The notes beneath the pieces are model-generated. The model was not told the origin of the DNA. It did no database searches and worked only from the letters and a program-made list of their open reading frames with translations. Below, piece after piece: positions 8,444 through 18,978 of a stretch of DNA of 64,000 bases (its first letter is position 1; every line of letters starts with the position of its first letter). The translations under genes and the position numbers were made by a program. The stretch comes from Acidiferrum sp963764675 (GTDB lineage Bacteria; Acidobacteriota; Terriglobia; Acidiferrales; UBA7541), in the NCBI GenBank assembly GCA_963764675.1, contig CAVXTQ010000001.1:642791-706790 (forward strand), given 5' to 3'.

Positions 8444-11362
8444 ATGATTGGCGATACACGAGCAACGGCCCGGGGCTTTGTGCGCAGCCTGAATATTCTG
8501 CTGAAATTCGCCCGCCTGTACGAGTTTGGGCACGTTCGGACGGGGGCACAGTTCGATACGACGTGGAAGGAACTGCGCACGGCGCTGGATGAAAGCAGCG
8601 GTAGCGGTCTGCTGCTGGGGGCCTCCGGAAACCAGATTCTGCTGGATGGCGTGCCGCTGGGCTCAGCCGCCGGCGAACGCAGCTTTGCGCAATTGCTCAC
8701 GTCTTCTGGTATTGCCAGTATCCATTTCGGAACCTCGACAACCCAACCGCAGTTTGCGCGTTTTGTGCGCGGTTTCCCGAGCGGCAACGCCAAGCCCACC
8801 GCGCTCGCCGAGCAGTTGAAGTCCGCACTGGCAGGCGACACCAGCATCAAGATCAACGAAATACGCTACGTGGCGGAAGACTCCTCGGTGGCCGGAATCA
8901 AGGTGGCCGCGCAACTTACCGCGAAGGTGCTTGGGGCACAAGGCGACAAGTTTAAGGATTTCTTTGACGATCCCAACAAGCTGCTGCAAATGATCTTGGC
9001 TGCTGAGAGCAGCCGCGGTCCGACAGGCGGTGGCGGCGGTCCTGGGGCAGGGTTCGGAACCGGTGCGGGCAGCGGCACGGGGCAAGCAAGCACAGGCACG
9101 CTCTGGGAAACCGGTGCAGGCGGAAGCGGGGGAGGAGGCGGCGGCGGGGCCGCTGTGCCTGTTTCGCCCGGCACCCCGGGAAGCCACGCTGGGTCTGGTC
9201 CGTCTGGGGCTGGGGGACCTGCGGGTGGCGGGGGTGAACCACGCACCCAGGGGAAATGGCTCACAGCCTCGGCACTTCTACACACCGGAGCTGGCGGAGT
9301 CGGTACGGACTTGGCTGGCGGGGCGGGAGGCCCCGGAGGCATAGGTGGATTTGCCGTGGCGGAAGACGATGTCCGGCAAATGCTGGCATTGTTCGCGCAA
9401 CTCGGCAAGTCGCGCAAAGATCCGGAGGCGCGGCTTGAGGTTCCCAATTTTCAGGCGCGGCTCAGTGCTATGCCGGTGCGCGCTCAGTTCACCCTGCAAC
9501 AGGCGCTGGCCGGATTGGCGGCGCAGGCGCCGACCGAGAAGGCCGACAAGCCGATGCTGCTCAAGCTCGCCGAGCACGTTGCGATTCGTTTTGCGCTGGA
9601 CAGTTACGAGCGCGGTGAGCTGCGCGTCAACGCCGTCAAACAGTTGCTCGACCGGATGAACGCCGAGATTGAAGGCCTGCGTAAGATTCTGGGCACGCAG
9701 GAAGAAATGATGGCCAACGCCGGCCTGCAGATACAGTCCTACACGGAGCTGCTCGATCAGGAGTTCTGGGAGCAGGTGCCGGACGAAAATAAAAAGGAAG
9801 TGTTGACGTCGGAAGAGGCCTGGTGCGTTCCTCCTCGCAATGTGCGCGCGTATCTGGAAGATATGCTGCGCCGCGGCGAACTGAAGACCGTGAACGAGAT
9901 CTTGATGAAGTACGCGGCGTGTATCGGGCTCGACAATCCCGAGGCGCGGCGAACGACGGCGATCGGCCTCTCCGATCTCGCAGAGCTGTATGGCAGCGGC
10001 GACGGCAGCGCGCTGATGGACGGGATTCGGCGCCTGGGCAATCAGTTGGCGCTCGAGCGCGAGCCTGAGTTGCAGACGCTGATTAGCGCCGCGTTCGTCC
10101 GGTTGAGCCAGGAAGCGGCGTCCAAGCGCTGTTACGCTGCGATGCAGCAGGCGCTGGCGTCTCTGGACAGCGTCGAAGCACTGCGCCCGGGCTCAACGCA
10201 GAGCCTGCGGCCCCGCATCGGCGCCGAAGAGCGCATGCCGGAATTCGTGGAAGAAGCGCTGCGCAGTGGGCAAATTCCCGATGGCATGATCGAGATTCTG
10301 GCGTTGATGCCCAAGTCCACGCTGCAGTACGTTACCAACCGCTTCGGGCATTGTGGCTTCCGCGAAGATTGCGAGTTGCTCGGCGAGATCGTGCGGAGCC
10401 TTGGCGAGGACGCCACCAATCGGCTGATGGAAACGTTGCAGACTGCACCTGCGTCAGAAGCCGCGGAAACGGTGGGACTGCTGACGCAACTTGCGCCGGA
10501 TGACGTCGCAAAGGTTCTTCCGCTGCGGATGTCGCAATGGCCGCGGACCGCGCATGATCGCATTGTGCGCCAACTCTCTTCAGCCCCTGCCGAATTCCGC
10601 GCCCGGCTGCTGGTGACCCTCTACGATTCTCTTGACATGATGATTCGGCCGCTGGCCATCGATGAAATGGGAATGAGCGGTCACCCGGATTGCATTCCGA
10701 AACTTGTCGAACTGGCGGAGTATGACGGGACACCCGGATTCACCCGGGTGAAGGCCATTGAAGCGCTCGGGCGGCTGCGGGCGACCGCGGCAACCCAAGT
10801 GTTGCAGCACATCATGGATGCGCGGCAGCTCTGGCGCTGGAGCTATCCCGAGGAATTGCGGATTGCAGCGGCGCAAGCGCTGATGCGTGTCGATGCCACG
10901 ATGGCGCTGGAAAAGCTTACGCCCAGCGGACTCGATCGCAAGGACTTGACCTTGGAGCCGACCGATCCCGAACCCAATACCTCGGTGATCCGTCAACGGC
11001 GCTACGCTCGGCTCAAGCTTTCCCGCAATATCTCGGCGAACACTACGAATCTTCGCGAAAACATCCGGCTGGCGATACCCGAACTGAATCTCGGCGGCGG
11101 GATCGGATCAGGGGAGCGCCACTTGGCGCCGGGATCGCTGTTGACGTTGAAAATCGCGCACGGCGTGCGGCACATCAAGGCCCAGGCGGTTGTCCGTGGC
11201 GCGCGGCCGCAAGCAATGGCGTTTGAATTCGTGGATATGGAGCTCGAGGAACGCTCGAGGTTGCGAAGATTACTCATGGAACTCGGCGGGTTGCCGATGG
11301 CGGCGCAGGTGACCAACCGCACTCGCCGGCGCGGCCGAGTGCATATGTTGAAGACTTCTTGA
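8444..11362 (+). CDS. large HEAT-repeat protein with C-terminal PilZ-like domain (paralogue A)
   Basis: A 972-residue protein without an assigned function. Residues 1-185 form a conserved N-terminal domain (ARGFVRSLNILLKFARLY; LLLGASGNQILLDGVPLG). Residues about 190-303 are a Gly/Ser/Pro linker. A helical middle follows, containing a probable coiled coil (LLDRMNAEIEGLRKILGTQ), and then HEAT-type helical pairs (PLAIDEMGMSGHPDCIPKLV; RVKAIEALGRLRATAATQVL). Residues about 850-945 resemble PilZ: RRYAR fits the RxxxR arginine motif, but the second motif is ELNLGG rather than [D/N]xSxxG, so cyclic-di-GMP binding is uncertain. The next gene is a clear paralogue over its whole length. Probably a cytoplasmic scaffold or regulator; inference only. 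Confidence 0.8.
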   Translation: MIGDTRATARGFVRSLNILLKFARLYEFGHVRTGAQFDTTWKELRTALDESSGSGLLLGASGNQILLDGVPLGSAAGERSFAQLLTSSGIASIHFGTSTTQPQFARFVRGFPSGNAKPTALAEQLKSALAGDTSIKINEIRYVAEDSSVAGIKVAAQLTAKVLGAQGDKFKDFFDDPNKLLQMILAAESSRGPTGGGGGPGAGFGTGAGSGTGQASTGTLWETGAGGSGGGGGGGAAVPVSPGTPGSHAGSGPSGAGGPAGGGGEPRTQGKWLTASALLHTGAGGVGTDLAGGAGGPGGIGGFAVAEDDVRQMLALFAQLGKSRKDPEARLEVPNFQARLSAMPVRAQFTLQQALAGLAAQAPTEKADKPMLLKLAEHVAIRFALDSYERGELRVNAVKQLLDRMNAEIEGLRKILGTQEEMMANAGLQIQSYTELLDQEFWEQVPDENKKEVLTSEEAWCVPPRNVRAYLEDMLRRGELKTVNEILMKYAACIGLDNPEARRTTAIGLSDLAELYGSGDGSALMDGIRRLGNQLALEREPELQTLISAAFVRLSQEAASKRCYAAMQQALASLDSVEALRPGSTQSLRPRIGAEERMPEFVEEALRSGQIPDGMIEILALMPKSTLQYVTNRFGHCGFREDCELLGEIVRSLGEDATNRLMETLQTAPASEAAETVGLLTQLAPDDVAKVLPLRMSQWPRTAHDRIVRQLSSAPAEFRARLLVTLYDSLDMMIRPLAIDEMGMSGHPDCIPKLVELAEYDGTPGFTRVKAIEALGRLRATAATQVLQHIMDARQLWRWSYPEELRIAAAQALMRVDATMALEKLTPSGLDRKDLTLEPTDPEPNTSVIRQRRYARLKLSRNISANTTNLRENIRLAIPELNLGGGIGSGERHLAPGSLLTLKIAHGVRHIKAQAVVRGARPQAMAFEFVDMELEERSRLRRLLMELGGLPMAAQVTNRTRRRGRVHMLKTS

Positions 11363-11622
11363 TCTCGGTCTGGATGTAGACGGCGAGTCGCTGCAAAAGC
11401 CCCACCCCGCGCGCGACAAATGCTCGCCGGCCCCCTGTCCCTCTCGCTGCAATACCCGTCCGTACGAGCAGGTTGTGCTCCCGTCCTTTCGGCAGCATAA
11501 CGAATTTGGCATGTGGAACCTATGTACCATTGCCGCTACACGCTTATCCCTCTACGGTACTAGTGAGGTGGTCCCATCGAAACGTCTGTCGCAATGGCCA
11601 TCGGAACGAAAGTGGCGAAGGG

Positions 11623-14415
11623 ATGAAAACAGCGGACCCAAAGACGACGGCAGCCCGGGCCTTCGTACGGAGTCTGAACATCCTGCTGAAGTTCGCCCGG
11701 CTGTACGGGTACGAGCATAGCCGTACGATCGAGCAACTCGACATCGCGTGGGGCGAGCTCCGTACCGCCATCCCCGTGGGAAACGAAGCGGGCTTGGTGC
11801 TCGGAGCCACTGGCTCTCAGCTGCTCTTGGACGGGGTGCCGCTCGAAGGATCGCCCGCCGAAAAACAGTTTGCGCAATTGCTCTCCTCCGCAGGCCTTGC
11901 CAGCATTCAGTTCTTCCCGTCGGTCACCGAAGAAGAGTTAGGGCGCTTTGTGCGGGCATTCCCCACCGGCAAGGCGAAACCCTCGGAACTTGCGGAGCAA
12001 CTGAAGGCCGCATTGGCCGGCGCGCCGGGCGTTCGCATCAACGAAGTCTGCTTCGTCGCCACGGACTCGCGCTTCCGGGATGCCAGCGTTGCGGCGCAAC
12101 TCGCTGTGGCCAACCTGGGCGACGATCAGGATCAATTCAAACAATGGTTGAACGATCCTCAAAAACTGTTGGAGATGATTGCGGCGGCTCAGGGCGCGCA
12201 GAGTGGTGGACCGCTCGGACCTGGAACGCCTGGCGCGGGCTCGGGAACCAGTTCAGGTGAGCCGACGGCTGAGGTGCCGCAAGGCGGGGCCCCAGGTGCA
12301 GGCTCTCAAGGGCCGTCGTCGCTTGGCACCGCCGGCGTTGGCAGGGGGGCCGGGACAGGCACGGGTGGGTCTGCCAAGGGAGAGCCAAGCGAGGAAGAAA
12401 TCTATCGGATTCTGGGCGCGCTGACGAGTATCGGCCAGGTAAGCGCGGGCGGCGGAGGTGGCGTGGCTGCGGCGGGCGCTTTCCACGAACAAATGTCGCA
12501 GTTGCCGGGTCACGCGCAGGACACCCTGAAGGCAGCGCTTGCAGAATTGGCGTCGCATGCACCGGACGCCAAGCCGGATCAGTCCATGCTGGTGCAGCTC
12601 GCGGAACATCTCTCGATTCGATTTGCACTGGAGCGCTACGAGAAGGGCGAAGTGAAGGTCAGCGCGGTCCGGCAGATGCTCGACCGCATGAACCAAGAGA
12701 TTGAGAGTCTTCGCAAGATTCTCGGTGCTCACGAAGACAAGATGAGCGAAGCCGGCATGATGGTCGAGACGCATCGCGAGATTCTCGACCGTCAGTTCTG
12801 GGCCGCGGTTCCTGAAAGCGGCAAGCGCACGGTTCTGCTATCGGGCGAGGCCTGGTGCATTCCGCCGCGCAACGTGCAATCTTACGTCGCGGAGTTGATC
12901 GAGCAGGGCAACGTCGCTGACGCGATCAGCATTCTGCAGAACTACGCCTCATGTGCGGATAGCGAGGAAAGCGACGCCCGAAAAAAGACCGCTGCCGGCC
13001 TTTCTCAGATGGCCGAGCTGTATGCCGATGTCGACCCGAAGCTCCTGATCGAAGCGTTGCGGCATCTGGGCTTGCGCTTGAGCGTCGAGCAGGATGCCGA
13101 GCTGCAAGGGCTGGTGAGCGCCGCGTTCGTGCGGCTAAGCCAGGAAGCTGCGACCAATCGTTGCTTCCCCGCGATGGAGCAGGCGCTGGACCTGATCTCC
13201 GGAGTCGAGACGCAGCGCCCCGGAATTGCCCGCAGCCTGCGCGCGAAGATGGGCATCGAAGAGCGCGTGCCGGAGTTTGTCGAGGAAGCGCTGCGCGCGC
13301 ACCAGGTAGCCGCAGGGCTGACCAGCGTGCTGAAGCTGATGCCGCAAACCGCGATGGAACAGCTCGCGACCCGATTCAACCGCTGCAGCTTACGGGAGGA
13401 TGCGGAGCACATCGCGAATCTGGCGACTGATCTGGGCGAAGAAGGGCAGCAGTGTCTGCGCAGCACGGTGCGCGGTGGGCCGGTGGCCGAGGCCGTCGAA
13501 ATGGTCGGGCTGCTGAGCAAGCTCGATCCCCAAGCCTTGGAGGTTTTTCTGCCCGCGCGAATGAAGGATTTTCCGCGAACGGCTCAGGATCGTGTGGTGC
13601 GGCACATCTCGGCGAGCGGCGCGCCCGGACGTTGCCGTATCTTGCTGGAGCTGCTCGATCACCTCGATCCCCTAGTGATGCCGCTCGCCATCGACGAAAT
13701 TGGCGTGACCGCGGACCGCGAGGCGCTCGGCCGCCTGTTGACCATCGTCGACGGCGACTTGCCCACCGGCGCGGCGGTGTATCTCCGCGTCAAAGCGGTG
13801 GAAGCACTGGGCCGCATCCATGCATCTGAAGGAATCGCTGCTCTCAAGCGCATTGTCGAATCGCGAAAGGTATTTGGCTGGATTGAGCCGCTGGAGCTAC
13901 GCATTGCCGCGATGCAAGCGCTGCAAAAGCTTGATCCCGCGTGGGCGAAGCAATTTCTGCCGAAGAGCGGCCTGGACAAAGCTGACCTCGCGCTGGCGCC
14001 GCTGGAAGTCGCCGCCAACTGTAAGTTTGTGCGGCAGAGGCGCCACACCCGCGTGCGGCTGAACAAGCCGGTCACCGCCGTCAGCACGAACTTGCAAGAG
14101 GCCTGCCGCCTGGAGATCAAGACCGCGAGCCTCACCGGCGGCGTCGCCACCATTAGCCGCCATTTGGCGCCGGGCACCCAAGTGCAACTGAAGCTGCAGC
14201 TTGGATTGCGCAACCTCCAGGCGACAGCGTTGATGCGCGACTATCGCGCTCAGGACATGGCCTTTGAAATCGTCGACATGAACCTCGAAGAGCGCAGCCG
14301 CCTCCGCCGCTTGCTGGCGGACAGCCTCTCTTCTCCCGGCGCCTCCGCGGATAGCGGCGAACCCGCCGTGGCAGCTACTCCGCCGGGGCGCACGGGAACG
14401 GCCGCCTCGCGCTGA
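11623..14415 (+). CDS. large HEAT-repeat protein with C-terminal PilZ-like domain (paralogue B)
   Basis: A 930-residue tandem paralogue of the preceding gene, with the same order: N-terminal domain (ARAFVRSLNILLKFARLY; LVLGATGSQLLLDGVPLE), Gly-rich linker (about 195-290), coiled-coil segment (LDRMNQEIESLRKILGAHED), HEAT-like repeats and PilZ-like end from about residue 804 (RRHTR, TASLTG). Start ATG 11623 is chosen because it aligns exactly with the start of paralogue A; the frame is open upstream to 11473. The best-conserved blocks between A and B are EAWCxPPRNV, RIHASEG/RLRATAA-type repeats and MAFEx VDMxLEERSRLRRLL. Function unknown; the duplication suggests a heterodimer or divergent sensor pair. 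Confidence 0.8.
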   Translation: MKTADPKTTAARAFVRSLNILLKFARLYGYEHSRTIEQLDIAWGELRTAIPVGNEAGLVLGATGSQLLLDGVPLEGSPAEKQFAQLLSSAGLASIQFFPSVTEEELGRFVRAFPTGKAKPSELAEQLKAALAGAPGVRINEVCFVATDSRFRDASVAAQLAVANLGDDQDQFKQWLNDPQKLLEMIAAAQGAQSGGPLGPGTPGAGSGTSSGEPTAEVPQGGAPGAGSQGPSSLGTAGVGRGAGTGTGGSAKGEPSEEEIYRILGALTSIGQVSAGGGGGVAAAGAFHEQMSQLPGHAQDTLKAALAELASHAPDAKPDQSMLVQLAEHLSIRFALERYEKGEVKVSAVRQMLDRMNQEIESLRKILGAHEDKMSEAGMMVETHREILDRQFWAAVPESGKRTVLLSGEAWCIPPRNVQSYVAELIEQGNVADAISILQNYASCADSEESDARKKTAAGLSQMAELYADVDPKLLIEALRHLGLRLSVEQDAELQGLVSAAFVRLSQEAATNRCFPAMEQALDLISGVETQRPGIARSLRAKMGIEERVPEFVEEALRAHQVAAGLTSVLKLMPQTAMEQLATRFNRCSLREDAEHIANLATDLGEEGQQCLRSTVRGGPVAEAVEMVGLLSKLDPQALEVFLPARMKDFPRTAQDRVVRHISASGAPGRCRILLELLDHLDPLVMPLAIDEIGVTADREALGRLLTIVDGDLPTGAAVYLRVKAVEALGRIHASEGIAALKRIVESRKVFGWIEPLELRIAAMQALQKLDPAWAKQFLPKSGLDKADLALAPLEVAANCKFVRQRRHTRVRLNKPVTAVSTNLQEACRLEIKTASLTGGVATISRHLAPGTQVQLKLQLGLRNLQATALMRDYRAQDMAFEIVDMNLEERSRLRRLLADSLSSPGASADSGEPAVAATPPGRTGTAASR

Positions 14416-14563
14416 TTAAGCAAGCTCCCGCACACCGTAGACGCCACATCCTTGGCGCTGGCGCATCTAAACAGATAGAATAGAGTGTTTGCGCCCGTAG
14501 CATTGCGCCCGATATCGGGACACCGGCGCGGTCGGAAACCGTCAGGAGACGGCGAAACCCTTC

Positions 14564-17540
14564 ATGGAACCTGCCCAGATACTTGACCGAGTCATCGCGC
14601 AATTCATCGGCACCAAGCACGAGCGCGACGTCAAAAAACTCCAGCCCATCGTCGCCGCCATCAACGAGCGCGAAGCCGAAGTAAAGGCGCTCACCGATGA
14701 AGAGCTGAAGGCGCGCTTTCTGGCGCTGAAAGAGCAGGTGCAAGAGCCGCTCAAGGATGCCGACCCGAGCGAACCGACCTTCCGCGAGCTGATGCAAAAG
14801 GCCTTCGAGCCCGTGCTCGTCCCTGCGTTTGCGATCGTGCGTGAAGCCGGCCGCCGCTTCCTGAACATGCGCCATTTCGACGTGCAGTTGATCGGCGGCA
14901 TGGTCCTGCACGACGGCAAAATCGCCGAAATGAAGACCGGTGAAGGGAAGACGCTTGTGGCTACGCTCCCCGCGGCGCTGAATGCCCTTGCCGGGCGCGG
15001 CGTCCACATCGTCACCGTGAACGACTACCTGGCGCGCCGCGACGCGGAGTGGATGAGCCCGCTGTATCGCTCGCTGGGGCTGTCCGTCGGTGTGATCGTG
15101 CACGACCTCGACGACGAGCAACGCCGCGCCGCGTACGGCGCCGACGTCACCTACGGCACGAACAACGAGTTCGGCTTCGACTATCTTCGGGACAACATGA
15201 AGTACGACCTCGCGAATTGCGTCCAGCGCGGCCACCACTTCGCGATCGTCGATGAAGTCGACTCGATCCTGATCGACGAAGCGCGCACGCCGCTGATTAT
15301 TTCCGGACCTGCCGAGGAATCCACCGACAAGTACTACAAGATCGACAAGATCATCCCAAAGCTGATCAAGGACATCGACTACACGCTGGATGAAAAGCAT
15401 CGCCAGGCGACTTTGACCGAAGAGGGCGTCAGCAAGTGCGAGCGCCTGCTCAGCCTCGGCAATCTTTACGATCCCGCTCACATGGAAGTGATTCACCACG
15501 TCTATCAAGCCCTGCGTGCGCACGCGCTGTACAAGAATGACGTCGACTACGTCGTGAAAGACGGCGAAGTGATCATCGTCGACGAATTTACCGGACGCCA
15601 GATGCCCGGCCGCCGCTGGTCCGACGGGCTGCACCAGGCCGTCGAAGCCAAGGAAAACGTGAAGATCGAGCGCGAGAATCAAACGCTCGCGACCATCACG
15701 TTTCAGAACTATTTCCGCATGCACAAGAAACTTGCCGGCATGACCGGCACCGCGGAAACCGAAGCCGCCGAATTCCAGAAAATCTATAACCTCGATGTCG
15801 TGATGATTCCCACCAATCGCACGCTGATCCGCAAAGAATATCCCGACGTCGTCTACCGCACGGAAAAAGAAAAGTTCGAGGCCGTGGTCAACGGCATCAT
15901 GCAGGAAGACAATTCGCTGGCCAACGGCATTCGTCAGTTTCACGAGCGCGGTCAGCCGGTGCTGGTCGGCACGATTTCGATCGAAAAATCGGAAGCCATC
16001 GCCGATATTTTGAAAAAGTCCGGAGTGCCGCACCAGGTCCTTAACGCCAAGCAACACGAGCGCGAATCGCGCGTCGTTGCGCAGGCGGGCCGCAAGGGCG
16101 CGGTCACCGTTGCGACCAACATGGCCGGCCGCGGCACCGACATCCTGCTCGGCGGCAATCCCGAGCAGATGACCCGCGACCATTTTCTGAAGAACAAGCT
16201 GGCCATGCCTTACGCCGCCGCTCCCGCGGTGATCCCTGCGGATAGCGGAGGCGCCGAAGCTGCGCCGTCGGTCACGCCCATGGTGCTTTTCCAGCACGAA
16301 GGCAAAATCTTTCAGGTACCCGCCGATCAGTGGAAGCCGGTCTACGAGCAATTCGCCGAGCAATGCAAATCCGAGCATGACGAAGTCGTCGCTCTCGGCG
16401 GCCTGCACATCCTCGGCACCGAGCGCCACGAAGCCCGCCGCATCGACAATCAGCTTCGCGGCCGCGCCGGCCGCCAGGGCGATCCCGGCTCTTCGCGATT
16501 TTTCCTTTCCCTCGAAGACGACCTCATGCGCATCTTCGGCGGCGAGCGCGTAAAAGCGCTGATGTACCGCCTGGGAATGACCGAGGGCGTTCCGATCGAA
16601 TCCGGCTTGATCTCTCGCCGCATCGAAACCGCGCAGAAATCCGTCGAAGCGCAAAACTTCGATGCCCGCAAACACCTGCTCGAATACGACGACGTGATGA
16701 ACAAGCAGCGCGAGACGATTTACGCGATTCGCCGCTCCGCGCTCGAAGGCAAAGATCAGCGCGACTACGTCCTCGGCATTGCCGAAGACGTTGCGCCGCG
16801 AACTGGTGGAAACCTATTGCCCGCGCGAGCAGCATCCCGACCAGTGGAACACCACGCAGTTCCTGGCGGAAGTGAACAGCCAGTTCGGCATCGACGCCAA
16901 AGCCGCCGGCGCGAATCCCGGCACGCTAGCCCACGATCTGCTTGTGGACGCCACCGTCGAAGCCGTCACCAAGCGCTACGAGGAAAAAGAAAAGCAGTTC
17001 ACCCCGGAGCTGATGCGCTGGCTCGAGCGCCGCATCATTCTCGACGTCGTCGATTCGCAGTGGAAAGACCACCTCCTCTCGCTCGATCACCTCAAGGAAG
17101 GCATCGGCCTGCGCGGCTACGCGCAGAAAGATCCGATCGTCGAGTTCAAGAAAGAAGCGTTCGTCCTGTTTGAAGACATGATGGCGCGCATCGACAACGA
17201 AACGATTCGCTACCTCTTTCACATCCAGATTCAGCAGGGTGAGCAACCGGGCGCGGCACAGCGTCCCGAGCCTCCGCGCCCGCAGCAGCCGCCCAGCGCG
17301 CAAGCCGCCGTCGCCAGCGCCGCCGCGCGTGCCGGCAGCGAGCCGCAGCGCCTGCCCGAAGTTGCGCGGCAGATCGAACGCCGCCAGCAGCGCCAGCAAA
17401 AAGACTTGCAATATCAGACCGGCCCCGCGCAGGCCGAGCCGCCGAAACCCGTGCGCGCCGGAGCGAAAGTCGGCCGCAACGATCCATGCCCCTGCGGCTC
17501 CGGCAAAAAATACAAAAAGTGCCACGGCGCCAACGCATGA
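14564..17540 (+). CDS. secA: preprotein translocase ATPase SecA, one frameshift
   Basis: SecA drives protein export through SecYEG by ATP hydrolysis at the cytoplasmic membrane. Walker A is GEGKT at residues 126-130. DEVDSILIDEARTPLIISG and the second motor domain (MAGRGTDILLGG, GRAGRQGDPGSSRF) are present, and the C-terminus carries a zinc-binding tail (CPCGSGKKYKKCHG). The frame breaks at about 16796-16797: removing one C from GCGCCGCG restores VARELVETYCPRE. The frame continues to 17540, giving about 991 residues, a normal length. The break sits in the helical scaffold region, and an export motor is essential, so an assembly error is far more likely than a pseudogene. Confidence 0.95.
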
Positions 17541-17622
17541 TTGGCGGCATCGCGACCAGCCTCTTCAATCGGCGAGGCTGGCGAACCTGTGCGCAACAAG
17601 CTTGAAATAGCGAGCTTCAAGA

Positions 17623-18487
17623 ATGCCATCGCAAAGGCAACGCAATGCCGCCAGGACCCGCACGCAACAAATGCCCGAACGCCAGCCCATCCCTGGCGTG
17701 AAAAATCTCGTCGCCGTCGCCAGCGGCAAAGGCGGCGTCGGCAAGACCACAGTCGCCGTTAACCTTGCGCTCGCGCTCGCCAAGCTCGGCAATAAAGTCG
17801 GCCTGCTCGACGCCGACGTCTACGGCCCCAACGTCCCCATCATGCTCGGCACTCTGGAAGAGCCGCGCGCTACGCCCGAAAAGCGCATCTATCCCGTCGA
17901 CGTGCAGGGCATCAAGATGATTTCGATGGGCCTGCTGAATCCCGGCGACAAGCCGATGATCTGGCGCGGCCCGATGCTGCACAGCGTAATCACGCAATTC
18001 CTGCGCAGCGTCATTTGGGGCGAGCTCGACTATTTGCTGATCGATCTCCCGCCGGGCACCGGCGACGTGCAGCTCACGCTGATCCAAACCGTCGCGGTCA
18101 CCGGCGCGGTTGTGGTCACGACGCCGTCCACGGTCGCGCTCGCCGACGTTCGCAAAGCCATCGAAATGTTTCGCCAGGTCAATGTCGAAGTCCTCGGCGT
18201 CGTCGAAAACATGAGCACCTTCTCCTGCCCGCACTGCGCCAAGCCCATCGATATTTTCGGCCACGGCGAAGGCGCAAAGACCGCCCGCGAATACGGCGTC
18301 CCGGTACTCGGCGAAATCGAAATCGATCCCGCGCATCCGCATCGGCGGAGACACCGGCAAGCCCGTTGCGGCGCAGGGGCAAGACGCCGCCGGCGCCAAG
18401 AGCCTCTACGGTGTAGCCCACGCCGTCACCGCGCGCCTCGCCGAACTCGGCTCGAGCGTCAGCGGTCCCTCGGTCACCATTGACTAG
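17623..18487 (+). CDS. mrp: Mrp/ApbC-type P-loop iron-sulfur carrier ATPase, one frameshift
   Basis: Mrp/ApbC proteins bind and transfer Fe-S clusters in the cytoplasm. The deviant Walker A is GKGGVGKTTVAVNLA, followed by LLDADVYGPNVP and DLPPGTGDVQLT; the cluster-binding CxxC is in FSCPHCAKP. The N-terminal DUF59-type domain of full-length Mrp is absent (short form). At 18334 an extra C (GCGCATC for GCGATC) breaks the frame. Without it the protein ends normally with AIRIGGDTGKPV ... SVTID and stop at 18485-18487, about 287 residues. ATG 17671 (MPERQPIPGVKN) is an alternative start; neither start has a good Shine-Dalgarno. Confidence 0.88.
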
Positions 18488-18584
18488 GCGCGTCACTTGC
18501 TCCGCCCATTCCTGAAGCCAGCCTGCCAGAGGCGAGATTCGCGAGAAATTCGCCCAAATGTGGGCGAGTTCCCATCTCGGGCTG

Positions 18585-18609
18585 AGTACCCCCACCCCCG
18601 GGGTGTACA
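18585..18609. repeat. C/G-rich near-palindrome, copy 1
   Basis: Contains CCCCCGGGGTGTACA, which is identical to 15 bases of the complementary strand near 60205-60229. Both copies are in non-coding DNA and flanked by GTAC. Two copies in one window are suggestive of a dispersed element, not proof. Confidence 0.4.
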
Positions 18610-18870
18610 GCGAGTCATGACGTAAGCTATAGATGGCAAGGGACTTGCGGGTGCGAGTGTCGGTAGAATGCTTCGGGGCTTGGGAACGGCGAGTGCTCGG
18701 CGGGCGGGCACGAGGGGAGGAGAAACCGGGCCCAGGAGAAACACGTGAAGCTCTATCCTTATCTACATCGCCATAGTACCCGAGTCGTTAGCATTTGTCA
18801 AGTGGGAAATAAGGAGCGTGGATTCAGGGGGTTAGCCGGGATGGCGGTTTGAGTGGGGTGGTCTGACGCT

Positions 18871-18903
18871 GGAAAAGCGGCGTCAAGCCGCCGCACTCCA
18901 AAA
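18871..18903 (-). repeat. intergenic palindromic repeat, copy 1
   Basis: Read on the minus strand this is TTTTGGAGTGCGGCGGCTT then GACGCCGCTTTTCC, an imperfect GC hairpin. A related copy lies at 44878-44908 (TTGGAGTGCGGCGGCT, then AGCCGCCGC-CTTT). Both are in intergenic DNA, which fits a REP-like dispersed element. Confidence 0.6.
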
Positions 18904-18978
18904 TCATCTGACGCCGGGCTCGCTTCCGCTTTTCTCTTAGCCCTGTCCGATGTTATCTTGACGTGTGAAACATCCAGC

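Larger units (their letters stand above)
18488..18978. other. 491-base intergenic region, hairpins and repeats, no gene seen
   Basis: No convincing ORF. It contains a hairpin CGCCCA-AATG-TGGGCG at 18551-18566, nested in wider GAGAT/ATCTC arms, the C/G-rich GTACCCCC...GGGGTGTACA motif near 18585-18609 (a similar sequence lies near 60205), and an intergenic palindromic repeat at 18871-18903. Promoter signals for the gamma-carbonic anhydrase gene should be near the right end but are not obvious. Confidence 0.5.

Noticed and set aside
9010..9330. Gly/Pro-rich DNA repeats as a CRISPR or tandem array
   Set aside because: It is the coding linker of the HEAT/PilZ protein; no regular repeat-spacer units.
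14375..16675. 766-codon ORF antisense to secA
   Set aside because: It mirrors secA codon bias in GC-rich DNA and has no family motifs; secA is certain.
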